DNA of 64,000 nucleotides from Ruania halotolerans (GTDB lineage: Bacteria; Actinomycetota; Actinomycetes; Actinomycetales; Beutenbergiaceae): the NCBI RefSeq assembly GCF_021049285.1, contig NZ_CP088017.1, forward strand, positions 620,001 to 684,000, read 5' to 3'. A model generated the notes under the pieces. That model did no database searches. It was given only the letters and a program-made list of their open reading frames with translations, and was not told where the DNA came from. Shown one piece after another: positions 23,246 to 30,170 of the stretch (its first letter is position 1; each line of letters starts with the position of its first letter). The position numbers and the translations under genes were made by a program.

Positions 23246-24436
23246 ATGAAGCGACACCTCCTCGTCACGGCCACCACCGCCGTCGGCCTCCTCGCCCTGA
23301 CCGCCTGCGGCGGAAGCAGCGGCGGCGCCGAAGCCAATGACGATTCCGGCGACGTCGCCTCCGGCGCCACCGCGGCGGAGGCCGGTAGCGCTCTCGATCT
23401 GGCGGAGTTCTGCCCGGACACGGTGGTGATGCAGCAGGACTGGCAGCCCGAGGCCGAACATGGGTCGATGTACCAGCTGGTCGGCTCCGACTACACGATC
23501 GATACCGACAACAAGTCGGTGACTGGTTCGCTGATCGTGGGCGAGACCGACACCGGTGTGAACATCGAGGTGCGTCCCGGTGGGCCGAACGTCGGGTTCC
23601 AGGCAGTACCCGCCCTGATGTACCTGGATGAGGACATCACTCTCGGTGCGGTCAACACCGATGCGGCCATCGCCGCGCACGAGGCGCAACCCACGGTGGC
23701 GGTCGCCTCGCAGATGACGAACAGCCCGCAGATCCTCATGTGGGATCCGCAGACCTACCCTGGCGCGACCACCATCGAAGAGGTCACCAGTCAGGGGGCC
23801 GTGGTGGTCACCGCCGGTGATGTGATCCCCGCGCTGCTAGCCGAGACCGTCGGCTTCGACCTGGCGCAGTCCGACACCAGCTACGAGGGCACCCCGGCTC
23901 GGTTCGTCTCCGACACCACGATCATGCAGCAGGGCTTCGCCACCGCCGAGCCCTACATCTACGAGAACGAGATCAGCGAGTGGGGCCGCCCGGTGGGCTA
24001 CCAGCTGATGAGCGAAGTGGGCTTCTCGGTCTACCCGGAGCCACTGGCCGTCCGGGCCGACAAGCTCGAGGAGCTCAGTCCGTGCCTGGAGCGCCTCGTG
24101 CCGATCATGCAGCAGTCCCAGATCGACTACCTGGCCGACCCGGAGCCCACGAACGAGCTGATCGTCGAGCTCGTGGAGGCCTACGACCTCTCCTGGACCT
24201 ACTCCGCCGGGGTCGCGGCCTTCTCCGCGCAGGCCCAGCTGGATGAAGGGATCGTCACCGACGATCCGGCCTCGGGGGTGTTCGGCCAGCTCGACCCGGA
24301 CCGGATGGCCGAGATCGTGGACACGTTCGCTCCGCTGCTCGAAGCGCAGGGCACCATCACCGACGCCGGAGCGGTCGACCCCGAGGCGCTCTACACGAAC
24401 GAGTTCATCGACACCTCGATCTCGATGGGGCAGTGA
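23246..24436 (+). CDS. ABC transporter substrate-binding lipoprotein (NMT1/THI5-like)
   Basis: A 396-residue lipoprotein, the ligand-capturing subunit of this importer. It has a lipoprotein signal peptide (MKRHLLVTATTAVGLLALTAC) with the lipobox LTAC at residues 18-21, followed by a Gly/Ser-rich tether. The mature part resembles the NMT1/SsuA-like fold (FQAVPALMYLDEDI, TNSPQILMWDPQ, SVYPEPLAVRADKLEEL). The ATG at 23246 follows GAAAGCGAGA and produces the proper signal sequence. It follows the permease gene and precedes the FAD-oxidase gene in the same operon. The ligand is unknown, but the surrounding amide and ring hydrolases suggest a nitrogen heterocycle or amide. Confidence 0.88.
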   Translation: MKRHLLVTATTAVGLLALTACGGSSGGAEANDDSGDVASGATAAEAGSALDLAEFCPDTVVMQQDWQPEAEHGSMYQLVGSDYTIDTDNKSVTGSLIVGETDTGVNIEVRPGGPNVGFQAVPALMYLDEDITLGAVNTDAAIAAHEAQPTVAVASQMTNSPQILMWDPQTYPGATTIEEVTSQGAVVVTAGDVIPALLAETVGFDLAQSDTSYEGTPARFVSDTTIMQQGFATAEPYIYENEISEWGRPVGYQLMSEVGFSVYPEPLAVRADKLEELSPCLERLVPIMQQSQIDYLADPEPTNELIVELVEAYDLSWTYSAGVAAFSAQAQLDEGIVTDDPASGVFGQLDPDRMAEIVDTFAPLLEAQGTITDAGAVDPEALYTNEFIDTSISMGQ

Positions 24437-24438
24437 CG

Positions 24439-25791
24439 ATGACAGAGCGCACCATCGCCGAGCGCACGGCACGCCTGGCCGAGCTCCTCGCACTCGAGCT
24501 GGGTCCGGATGCCGTTTCCACCGACCCCGAATTGGTCCGCAAGGTTTCCTCGGACTGGTCGAAGATGTCGCCGATCCTGGCCGAGAAAGTGCCTGCTGGG
24601 CGCTATCTCGCCGATCTGGTGGTGCGGCCCAGCGTTCCGGAGGAGGTGCCGGTGGTGCTCGCCCTCGCCTATGACGCCCGCGTCCCGGTCACCCCCCGGG
24701 GTGCCGGCACCGGCAACTACGGGCAGCTGACCCCCTTCGACGGCGGGATCACCCTGGACCTGCGGGGTCTGGACCACATCGCCGTGGAGGGCGATCTGGT
24801 CCGGGCCGGGGCGGGTGCCAAGCTCACCGCCATCGACATCGCGGGCCGGGCCGCCGGGCGCGATATCTGGATGTTCCCCTCCACCAAGGGCTCCACCATC
24901 GGCGGCTTCCTTGGTGGCGGCAGCGCCGGAACCGGCACGATCGAGCGCGGCACTACCGGTGATGGTTGGGTCGAGTCACTCACCGTGGCACCGATGGACG
25001 GCACCGGGTCCTCGTTCACGGTCCACGGGGAGGAGACGCAGGCCTACATCCACGCCTACGGCGTGACCGGAGTGATCACCGAGGCGGTCGTGCGCAGCGA
25101 CCCCGCCCGGGAGTGGGTGGCGATGTACACCGCGCTGCCCACCTACGAGGCTCTGGTCGCCGTGCACCGGTCCCTCCTGGACCTGCCGGTCCTGCCGCGG
25201 CTGGCCTCCGGTGACGAGCCGGCGTTGGTGGCCACACTGCCCGCGGACGTCGAGCTGGACCCGGCGTCCTACAGTCTGCGGGTGATCGCCGAGGTCTCCA
25301 CGGTCTCCGAGATCAGTCGTCGCGTCGTGGCCGCCGGGGGAGAGGTGGTCGGTGTGCTGGAGGACTACGCCGCCACCGACAAGCTCTCCTCCCAGTCCTA
25401 CAACCACCCGATCTACTACTGGCAGCAGGCCGTCGGTGAGCCCACCTGCTTCCACCTGGAGACCGGCGGAACGGTCCTGTGGGACGACCCGGACGCCGTC
25501 CGGGGGGTGTACGGACCCAGCACCCGGCTGCACCTGGAGCTCATGGGCACGCAGCCACTGGCGATGGTGGTGGCCGATTTCCACAGCGAGGAGCAGGTGC
25601 TCGCCGGCATCCCCCTGCTGGAGGCGACCGGCCTGGGTGTGCACTCCCCGCACCAGTGGTACGTCGACCGCAACGTGGAGTTGGTGCTCGAGACCGTCAA
25701 GCGCACCGATCCGCTCGGCCTGCTCAACCCCGGCAAGCTCGACACCTCGCTTGCCCGCCCCGACACCCGCACCACGATCGGAGCCCGCTGA
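24439..25791 (+). CDS. FAD-binding oxidase (VAO/GlcD type)
   Basis: A 450-residue flavoprotein of the vanillyl-alcohol oxidase/glycolate oxidase D class. The PCMH FAD-binding domain covers about residues 55-225: VVRPSVPEEVPVVLALAYDA, PVTPRGAGTGNYGQ (FAD pyrophosphate loop) and GGFLGGGSAGTGTIERG. The C-terminal cap ends with DPLGLLNPGKLD, the usual ending of this family. No CCG or Fe-S partner is seen nearby. Known enzymes oxidise 2-hydroxy acids or alcohols using FAD. ATG at 24439 has GGGG eight bases before it; GTG at 24433 overlapping the previous stop is an alternative. It lies between the binding protein and creatininase genes, so it probably oxidises a pathway intermediate. Confidence 0.85.
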   Translation: MTERTIAERTARLAELLALELGPDAVSTDPELVRKVSSDWSKMSPILAEKVPAGRYLADLVVRPSVPEEVPVVLALAYDARVPVTPRGAGTGNYGQLTPFDGGITLDLRGLDHIAVEGDLVRAGAGAKLTAIDIAGRAAGRDIWMFPSTKGSTIGGFLGGGSAGTGTIERGTTGDGWVESLTVAPMDGTGSSFTVHGEETQAYIHAYGVTGVITEAVVRSDPAREWVAMYTALPTYEALVAVHRSLLDLPVLPRLASGDEPALVATLPADVELDPASYSLRVIAEVSTVSEISRRVVAAGGEVVGVLEDYAATDKLSSQSYNHPIYYWQQAVGEPTCFHLETGGTVLWDDPDAVRGVYGPSTRLHLELMGTQPLAMVVADFHSEEQVLAGIPLLEATGLGVHSPHQWYVDRNVELVLETVKRTDPLGLLNPGKLDTSLARPDTRTTIGAR

Positions 25792-26591
25792 TGCCCGCCC
25801 CCCGCTTCATCGACCTGACGTTCCCCGAGGTCGCCGAACTGCGCGAGGGCACGGTCGCGGTGCTGCCGCTCGGGGCGATCGAGCAGCACGGCCCGCACCT
25901 GCCGGTCTCCACCGACTACGTCACCGCCACCTCGGCTGCCGAAGCAGCGGTGGCCGAGGTGGCCGAGGCCGGCACGGCGCCAGTGGTTCTGCTGGAGGGC
26001 CTGGCCTACACGAAGTCCGACGAGCACCACTGGGCGCCGGGCACGATCTGGCTCTCCTGGGACACGCTGATGCGCACTCTGGTGGATATCGGGCGCTCGC
26101 TGCAGGCCTCGGGCATCACCCGGTTGCTGTTCGTGAACGGGCACGGTGGGAACTCCGCCCTCGGGCAGGTCGCCTGCCGGGAGCTGCGGCGCCAGTTCGG
26201 CCTGGCCACGTTCTTCGCCCACCTCTCCGTACCGGGCGATCAGGTAAGGGACGCCTCGAACCCGCACGAGCAGGGTCTCGGTATACACGGTGGTCACAGC
26301 GAGACGTCCCTCATGCTGCACCTGCGCCCGGAGCTGGTGAAGATGGACCGGGCCGTGCGGCGGGTGCCCGAACAGCTGAACGAGTACGAGTTGATCGGCT
26401 TCGGCAAGCCCGTCAGCTTCGGGTGGCTCTCGGACGACTTCGGGCCAGACGGACACATCGGCGACCCGACCACCGCCACTGCCGACGCCGGCAAGGTGCT
26501 CTTCGAGGCCGGGGTGCGGCGCCTGGCCGCCACCATCGTGGAGGCCAGCACGTTCCGGGTGCACGAGTCAGCGAGGGTCAGGGCTCGGTGA
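25791..26591 (+). CDS. Creatininase-family amidohydrolase
   Basis: A 266-residue member of the creatininase family; known members open cyclic amides (creatinine), hydrolyse formamides in cofactor synthesis, or cleave related bonds with two metal ions. Signature motifs: LPLGAIEQHGPHLPVSTD (Glu, His, Asp), FVNGHGGN and HGGHSETS (Glu). All expected metal-binding residues are present. The start codon shares bases with the upstream stop (TGATG), making it last gene of the operon. Its 3' end overlaps the convergent acetamidase gene by 14 bases. Creatinine itself is possible but not shown; no creatinase or sarcosine oxidase is near. Confidence 0.88.
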   Translation: MPAPRFIDLTFPEVAELREGTVAVLPLGAIEQHGPHLPVSTDYVTATSAAEAAVAEVAEAGTAPVVLLEGLAYTKSDEHHWAPGTIWLSWDTLMRTLVDIGRSLQASGITRLLFVNGHGGNSALGQVACRELRRQFGLATFFAHLSVPGDQVRDASNPHEQGLGIHGGHSETSLMLHLRPELVKMDRAVRRVPEQLNEYELIGFGKPVSFGWLSDDFGPDGHIGDPTTATADAGKVLFEAGVRRLAATIVEASTFRVHESARVRAR

Positions 26592-27696
26592 GCTCGACCA
26601 GATCGGCCTTCCGGATCTTCCCGTGCACCCCGCACACCTGGTCCACCACCTGCGAGACCGCGAAGTCCCCGGCCGCGGAGAGGTAGGCGTACGCGTGTGC
26701 GGTGTCCATGCCGCGCCCCACCAGCAGCGCCAGGGCTGAGCGCACACAGGCGCGCATCGCCTCATCCAGATCTGGATCGAGTCCCACGGGCACCAGCAGC
26801 TCCGGGGTCTGGGCCCAGATCATCGCCGGATGGGGCAGCGCCTGCGCCGCAATCACATCGAACCGCAGCCGCGCGCGCAACGGCGCCTCGAATGCGGTCA
26901 GCGCCACCTCCCCATCGCCCTGGGCGAAGTGCGGATCGCCCACGTACGCCAGCGCACCCTCCACCTGCACCGGCAGGTACAGCGTGGACCCGGCGGTGAG
27001 TACAGAGATGTCCAGGTTGCCGCCGTGCGGGCCGGGCGGCACCGAATGCGCGCGCTCCGACCCGGCTGTAGCCACGCCCATCGTGCCGAGGAACGGACGC
27101 AGCGGGAACCGCACCCGCGCAGACCCGGCAGCCCTGTCAGACCCGGCAGCCCCGTCAGACCCGGCAGCCCCGTCGGCGCGCGCCGCCATGCTGCCCCGCC
27201 CGTCCGGATCCACCCGGCACGGCACCGACACCACATCAGCCCCGTCGGCGGGCAATTCTGCTGGCAGCGCGCCGCGCCCGTGCCGGTTCGAGACCAGCCC
27301 GTAGTGGCACCGCAGCTCCAGGTCCAGCACCGTGATCGCGAGCACGTCACCGGGGCGCGCGCCGCGCACGTGCACCGGGCCGGTCACCACGTGCGGACCC
27401 TGCGTGGCCGGGTCGTGCGGCACTCGGGCGGCGATGGCGATGGCATCGGTCAGCACGCGATCCGTGGGGACGCCCAGTGCCCCGAAGTATGCGAGGGGAT
27501 CGCGCCCCTGGTCTTCCAGGATGCCCTCGTGGGAGACGGTGTCGATCACCAGCTCACCGCCGCCGGCCACCTCCGCGACGGCCCGGTCACTCCCGCAGGG
27601 CAACTCACCCCAGAGCACGGTCCCCGGGGTGGCCGGCAGGTACCCCGGGGCCGGAGGGCGTGGCTGCAGGACGGGTGGGACGCCGTCGGGAATCAC
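26578..27696 (-). CDS. Acetamidase/formamidase family protein
   Basis: A 372-residue FmdA/AmdA-type amidase, hydrolysing formamide, acetamide or related small amides to carboxylate and ammonia. Seen: a family-typical GPVHVRGARPGDVLAITVLDLE, PPGPHGGNLDI, LYLPVQVEGALAYVGDPHFAQGDGEV and the C-terminal AYAYLSAAGDFAVSQVVD. It carries an extra DGAAGS-DGAAGS-DRAAGS stretch (residues about 175-192) encoded by an 18-bp triplicate. Start is a GTG overlapping the cupin stop as GTGA, so it is the last gene of the flavin reductase-cupin-amidase operon. Its 3' end overlaps the creatininase gene on the other strand. The role fits ammonia release at the end of the pathway. Confidence 0.88.
   Translation of the reverse strand: MIPDGVPPVLQPRPPAPGYLPATPGTVLWGELPCGSDRAVAEVAGGGELVIDTVSHEGILEDQGRDPLAYFGALGVPTDRVLTDAIAIAARVPHDPATQGPHVVTGPVHVRGARPGDVLAITVLDLELRCHYGLVSNRHGRGALPAELPADGADVVSVPCRVDPDGRGSMAARADGAAGSDGAAGSDRAAGSARVRFPLRPFLGTMGVATAGSERAHSVPPGPHGGNLDISVLTAGSTLYLPVQVEGALAYVGDPHFAQGDGEVALTAFEAPLRARLRFDVIAAQALPHPAMIWAQTPELLVPVGLDPDLDEAMRACVRSALALLVGRGMDTAHAYAYLSAAGDFAVSQVVDQVCGVHGKIRKADLVELTEP
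27120..27173 (-). repeat. 18-bp tandem triplicate within the acetamidase gene
   Basis: Three nearly identical 18-base units encode DGAAGS, DGAAGS and DRAAGS in frame. The family does not need this stretch, so it is a recent in-frame expansion in a surface loop. Confidence 0.85.
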
Positions 27697-28136
27697 GCGG
27701 AGGCGCGCAGACCTGCGCAGAGCACCCCGGCATCCTCACCGGTCAGCGGGACCTGGGTGCCATCGGTGACCAGCTTCGCGAAGCCGCCGTCGTTGGCCAT
27801 GATCGTGACCGTGTAGAGGTTCTCGGTGGCGGAGGTGTTGATGATCCGGTGCTCGGACCCCTCCTGCAAGATCAGCACATCGCCTGCGCGCAGCGGCACC
27901 ACCTCGTCGTCGCTGTGGGCTTCGGCCTCACCGGCAAGCACCAGGAAGATCTCGGCGGACTCCTCATGTGAGTTGACCGGCTGAGCGCCGCCGGGTTCCC
28001 ACACTTCAAGGAACACGCTGGTGTTCGTGCCGTGCTCGGGCCCGGCGAGCAGTGCGAGCTTGACCGTGTCCTGGGGGTCGATGTGGAAGGCGGGCAGGTC
28101 AGTGAGCTTACGAATCACGGGGGCGGCGCCAGTCAT
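27693..28136 (-). CDS. Cupin-domain protein
   Basis: A 147-residue single-domain cupin. The metal-binding cupin motif 1 reads HEESAEIFLVLAGEAEAHSDD with H and E in place, and motif 2 is near GDVLILQEGSEHRIIN. No HTH is present, so it is either a small enzyme (isomerase or dioxygenase-like) or a binding protein. ATG at 28136 has a good AAAGGA ribosome binding site. It is the middle gene between flavin reductase and acetamidase. Its function in the pathway is unknown. Confidence 0.8.
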   Translation of the reverse strand: MTGAAPVIRKLTDLPAFHIDPQDTVKLALLAGPEHGTNTSVFLEVWEPGGAQPVNSHEESAEIFLVLAGEAEAHSDDEVVPLRAGDVLILQEGSEHRIINTSATENLYTVTIMANDGGFAKLVTDGTQVPLTGEDAGVLCAGLRASA

Positions 28137-28192
28137 GGGGTGTCCTTTCGATCGATCCGCCGACGGCGGAGCGTGGGGTTGGTCAGTGAGCT

Positions 28193-28765
28193 TCAGTGGG
28201 AGCGGGGGAGCCGGTGGAAGGCGCGGTCGCCGTAGGCGAGCATGTGCGCTTCGGCAGGGGTCGGGTTCGTGTGCACGGCCTGGACGGCGCCGATCACGAG
28301 GAGGTGGTCGCCGGCCTCCGTGGCGCTGGTGATGGTGCACTCCACGGCGTGTGCCGCGTGCTGGGCGAGCCAGGGCAGGCCGGAGGAGGTGCTGGTGAAG
28401 CCGGCTCGCTCGAACTTGTCCGAGGCGCGGGAGGCGAACACGGCGGCTGCGTCCTGGGCGTCCCCGTGCAGGATGTTGGCCACGAACGCGCCGCGCTCGA
28501 GCAGCACCGGGAGGGTCCGCGCCCCCAGAGCCACGCACAGGCCGAACAGGGGAGGGGCCACTGAGACGGAGAAACCGGTGCTCACGGTCAGCCCGCTCGG
28601 CACACCGGCCGGGTCTGCGGTGGTGATCACGCAGACACCGGCCGGGAGGGTGGACATCGCGGTGCGGAAGTCGGTCGGAACGCTGCCCGGATCGGCCGGG
28701 GCCGTGAGCTCACTGGGTGCGCCTGGATGCTGGGCTGCGTGGGTTGGCCGGGCTGTCACCGTCAT
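28193..28765 (-). CDS. Flavin reductase (HpaC/RutF-like)
   Basis: A 190-residue flavin reductase-like split barrel. Motifs: FRTAMSTLPAGVCVITT, GLTVSTGFSVSVAPPLFGLCV (flavin binding), FVANILHGDAQDAAAVFA, and the C-terminal GDHLLVIGAVQAVH with G(D)H. Known proteins supply FMNH2 or FADH2 to a partner monooxygenase, as RutF does for RutA. No two-component monooxygenase is visible in the window, so its partner may lie elsewhere, or it may have another function. It is first gene of a three-gene operon preceded by an exact AATGTT-n9-AACATT operator 59 bases upstream. Confidence 0.83.
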   Translation of the reverse strand: MTVTARPTHAAQHPGAPSELTAPADPGSVPTDFRTAMSTLPAGVCVITTADPAGVPSGLTVSTGFSVSVAPPLFGLCVALGARTLPVLLERGAFVANILHGDAQDAAAVFASRASDKFERAGFTSTSSGLPWLAQHAAHAVECTITSATEAGDHLLVIGAVQAVHTNPTPAEAHMLAYGDRAFHRLPRSH

Positions 28766-28823
28766 GTCCCGTCCTCTCTGTCCTGTCTTCGTGAGTGGCG
28801 AGGGCAGTGAACCCTCACCTCAA

Positions 28824-28844
28824 AATGTTGATGTGATCAACATT
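28824..28844. promoter_or_regulatory. Candidate XRE-cupin operator, site 3
   Basis: AATGTTGAT-GTG-ATCAACATT, a perfect 9-bp inverted repeat with 3-base centre. It is the most symmetric of the three sites and defines the consensus. It lies upstream of the flavin reductase operon. Confidence 0.65.
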
Positions 28845-28879
28845 CACGCTAGGGTCGCGATGTTTCGCCGATGTGACGG

Positions 28880-29065
28880 GTGGGCAATCTTCTGGTGACA
28901 CACCGGGCGACGTCGAACGGTCGGCTCGGCTCCGGGGTGGCCGATGTGGCCCGATACACCCGGGCAGGGATCGCCGTCGGAATGGGCTTGGACGATCAGT
29001 CCTGCACCGACATCTCCGACCCGTTCGCCAGCATGCGGCTCGCGCTCGACCCGGACGCCCCGTGA
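28880..29065 (+). pseudogene. Remnant of an amidohydrolase (chlorohydrolase/SsnA-like) gene
   Basis: A fragment of about 60 codons reads ATSNGRLGSGVADVARY, AGIAVGMGLDDQS, then DPFASMRLAL. This resembles the C-terminal catalytic part of chlorohydrolase-type amidohydrolases, where a SN.(R)LGSG(I/V)A motif is followed by VGLG.D with the metal-binding Asp. Neither the N-terminal HxH nor the C-terminal end is present, and the frame stops at 29065. A following frame to 29162 (VHDLRSVRQWRASSAIDEG) may be a shifted continuation. It lies between the island and the cellobiose locus, so it is probably a decayed gene of the island. The whole gap 28845-29159 shows no other gene. Confidence 0.5.
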
Positions 29066-29159
29066 ACGCACCGGCGGCGCCGGGCTGGCCCCAAGTACAT
29101 GACCTACGGTCCGTGCGGCAGTGGCGGGCGAGCAGCGCTATCGACGAGGGAGTTCTGGT

Positions 29160-30170
29160 TTAGGCGGTGCCGCCCTCGACGAGCTCGGGCATGAGTACCC
29201 GCGGTTCGGTCGGCGCGGGAGCGCCGTCGAGCATGGCCAAGAGTGTCTCGGTGGCGGCGGCGACCATCTGCACCAGCGGGTTGTAGATCGTGGTCAGCCG
29301 CGGCGAGGTGCGTTCGGCGGCGCCGAGGCCGTCATAGCCGATCACGGCAACGTCCTCGGGTACCCGACGCCCCTGGGCGGCCAGGATCTGCATCGCCCCC
29401 ACGGCCATCAGGTCCGAGGCCACGAACACTCCGTCCAGATCGGGGTGTGCCTCGAGTAGTTCCGCGGTGGCCCGGGCGCCACCGTCCACGGTGAAGTCGC
29501 CATGGCTGACGGCGTCGGCGGGCAATCCTGCCTGGGCTACCGTCCGGCGCCATCCCTCGAGCCGGTCCAGCCCCCCGGTCATGTCCATCGGCCCGGTGAC
29601 GGTCCCGATCCGGCGACACCCTCTCGCCAGGAGCCGGGCGGCAGCGATCGAGGCTCCGGCGATGTTGTCGGTGTCCACGTAGTGCACGCCGGAATCGATG
29701 AACGGGCGCCCGACGAACACCACGGGAAGCCGGGCGTCGGCGAGTTGCTCGTCGAGGTGGTCTTCCCGGTGGTGTGAGGCGACGATCGCACCGTCGACGT
29801 GCCCACTGCGCAGGTAGCGGGCGGTACGGCCGGGTCGTTCATCCCGGCGGGCGAGCAGCAGCACCAACTGCAGATCGGTCCCGACCAGTCCATCGCTGAC
29901 ACCGCGCAGCAGACCTGCGAGGAAGGGGTCGGAGAGGATCCGGGCATCCGGTTCCGGCACCGCCAGTGCGATCGATCCGGTCTTGCGGGTCACGAGCGAG
30001 CGCGCGGCCGGATTGGGGGAGTACCCGAGCCGTGCGATGGCGTCGTCCACCGCTCCCTGGGCGTGCGGTGACACGCGATCGCCGCCATTGATCGCCCGCG
30101 AGGCGGTTGAGCGGGAGACACCAGCCGCCTGGGCGACATCGTCGAGGGTGACGTTCGGCCGGGCGGTCAT
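29160..30170 (-). CDS. LacI-family regulator of the cellobiose-type operon (CebR-like)
   Basis: A 336-residue LacI-family repressor. The N-terminal HTH and hinge read VTLDDVAQAAGVSRSTASRA and LGYSPNPAARSLVTRKTG; the periplasmic-binding-like sensor core follows (residues about 65-330). It is the last gene of a locus with a sugar importer and GH1 glucosidase; its ATG overlaps the glucosidase stop (ATGA). Two TGGGAGCGCTTCCA sites (read on this strand) lie upstream of the binding-protein gene. These match the known CebR operator of Streptomyces (TGGGAGCGCTCCCA) except at one position. I infer that this protein is CebR-like and responds to cellobiose or a related beta-glucoside. Confidence 0.87.
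   Translation of the reverse strand: MTARPNVTLDDVAQAAGVSRSTASRAINGGDRVSPHAQGAVDDAIARLGYSPNPAARSLVTRKTGSIALAVPEPDARILSDPFLAGLLRGVSDGLVGTDLQLVLLLARRDERPGRTARYLRSGHVDGAIVASHHREDHLDEQLADARLPVVFVGRPFIDSGVHYVDTDNIAGASIAAARLLARGCRRIGTVTGPMDMTGGLDRLEGWRRTVAQAGLPADAVSHGDFTVDGGARATAELLEAHPDLDGVFVASDLMAVGAMQILAAQGRRVPEDVAVIGYDGLGAAERTSPRLTTIYNPLVQMVAAATETLLAMLDGAPAPTEPRVLMPELVEGGTA

Noticed and set aside
22022-23689. A 555-codon open frame on the minus strand
   Set aside because: It runs antisense to the ABC permease and binding-protein genes, which have clear motifs, a signal peptide and ribosome binding sites. Its translation is low-complexity and Gly/Arg/His-rich, as expected of a GC-rich shadow.
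28193-28765. Flavin reductase plus isochorismatase-like gene as a rut uracil pathway
   Set aside because: RutA, RutC, RutD and RutE are not in the window, and the isochorismatase-like protein cannot be placed as RutB by sequence alone.
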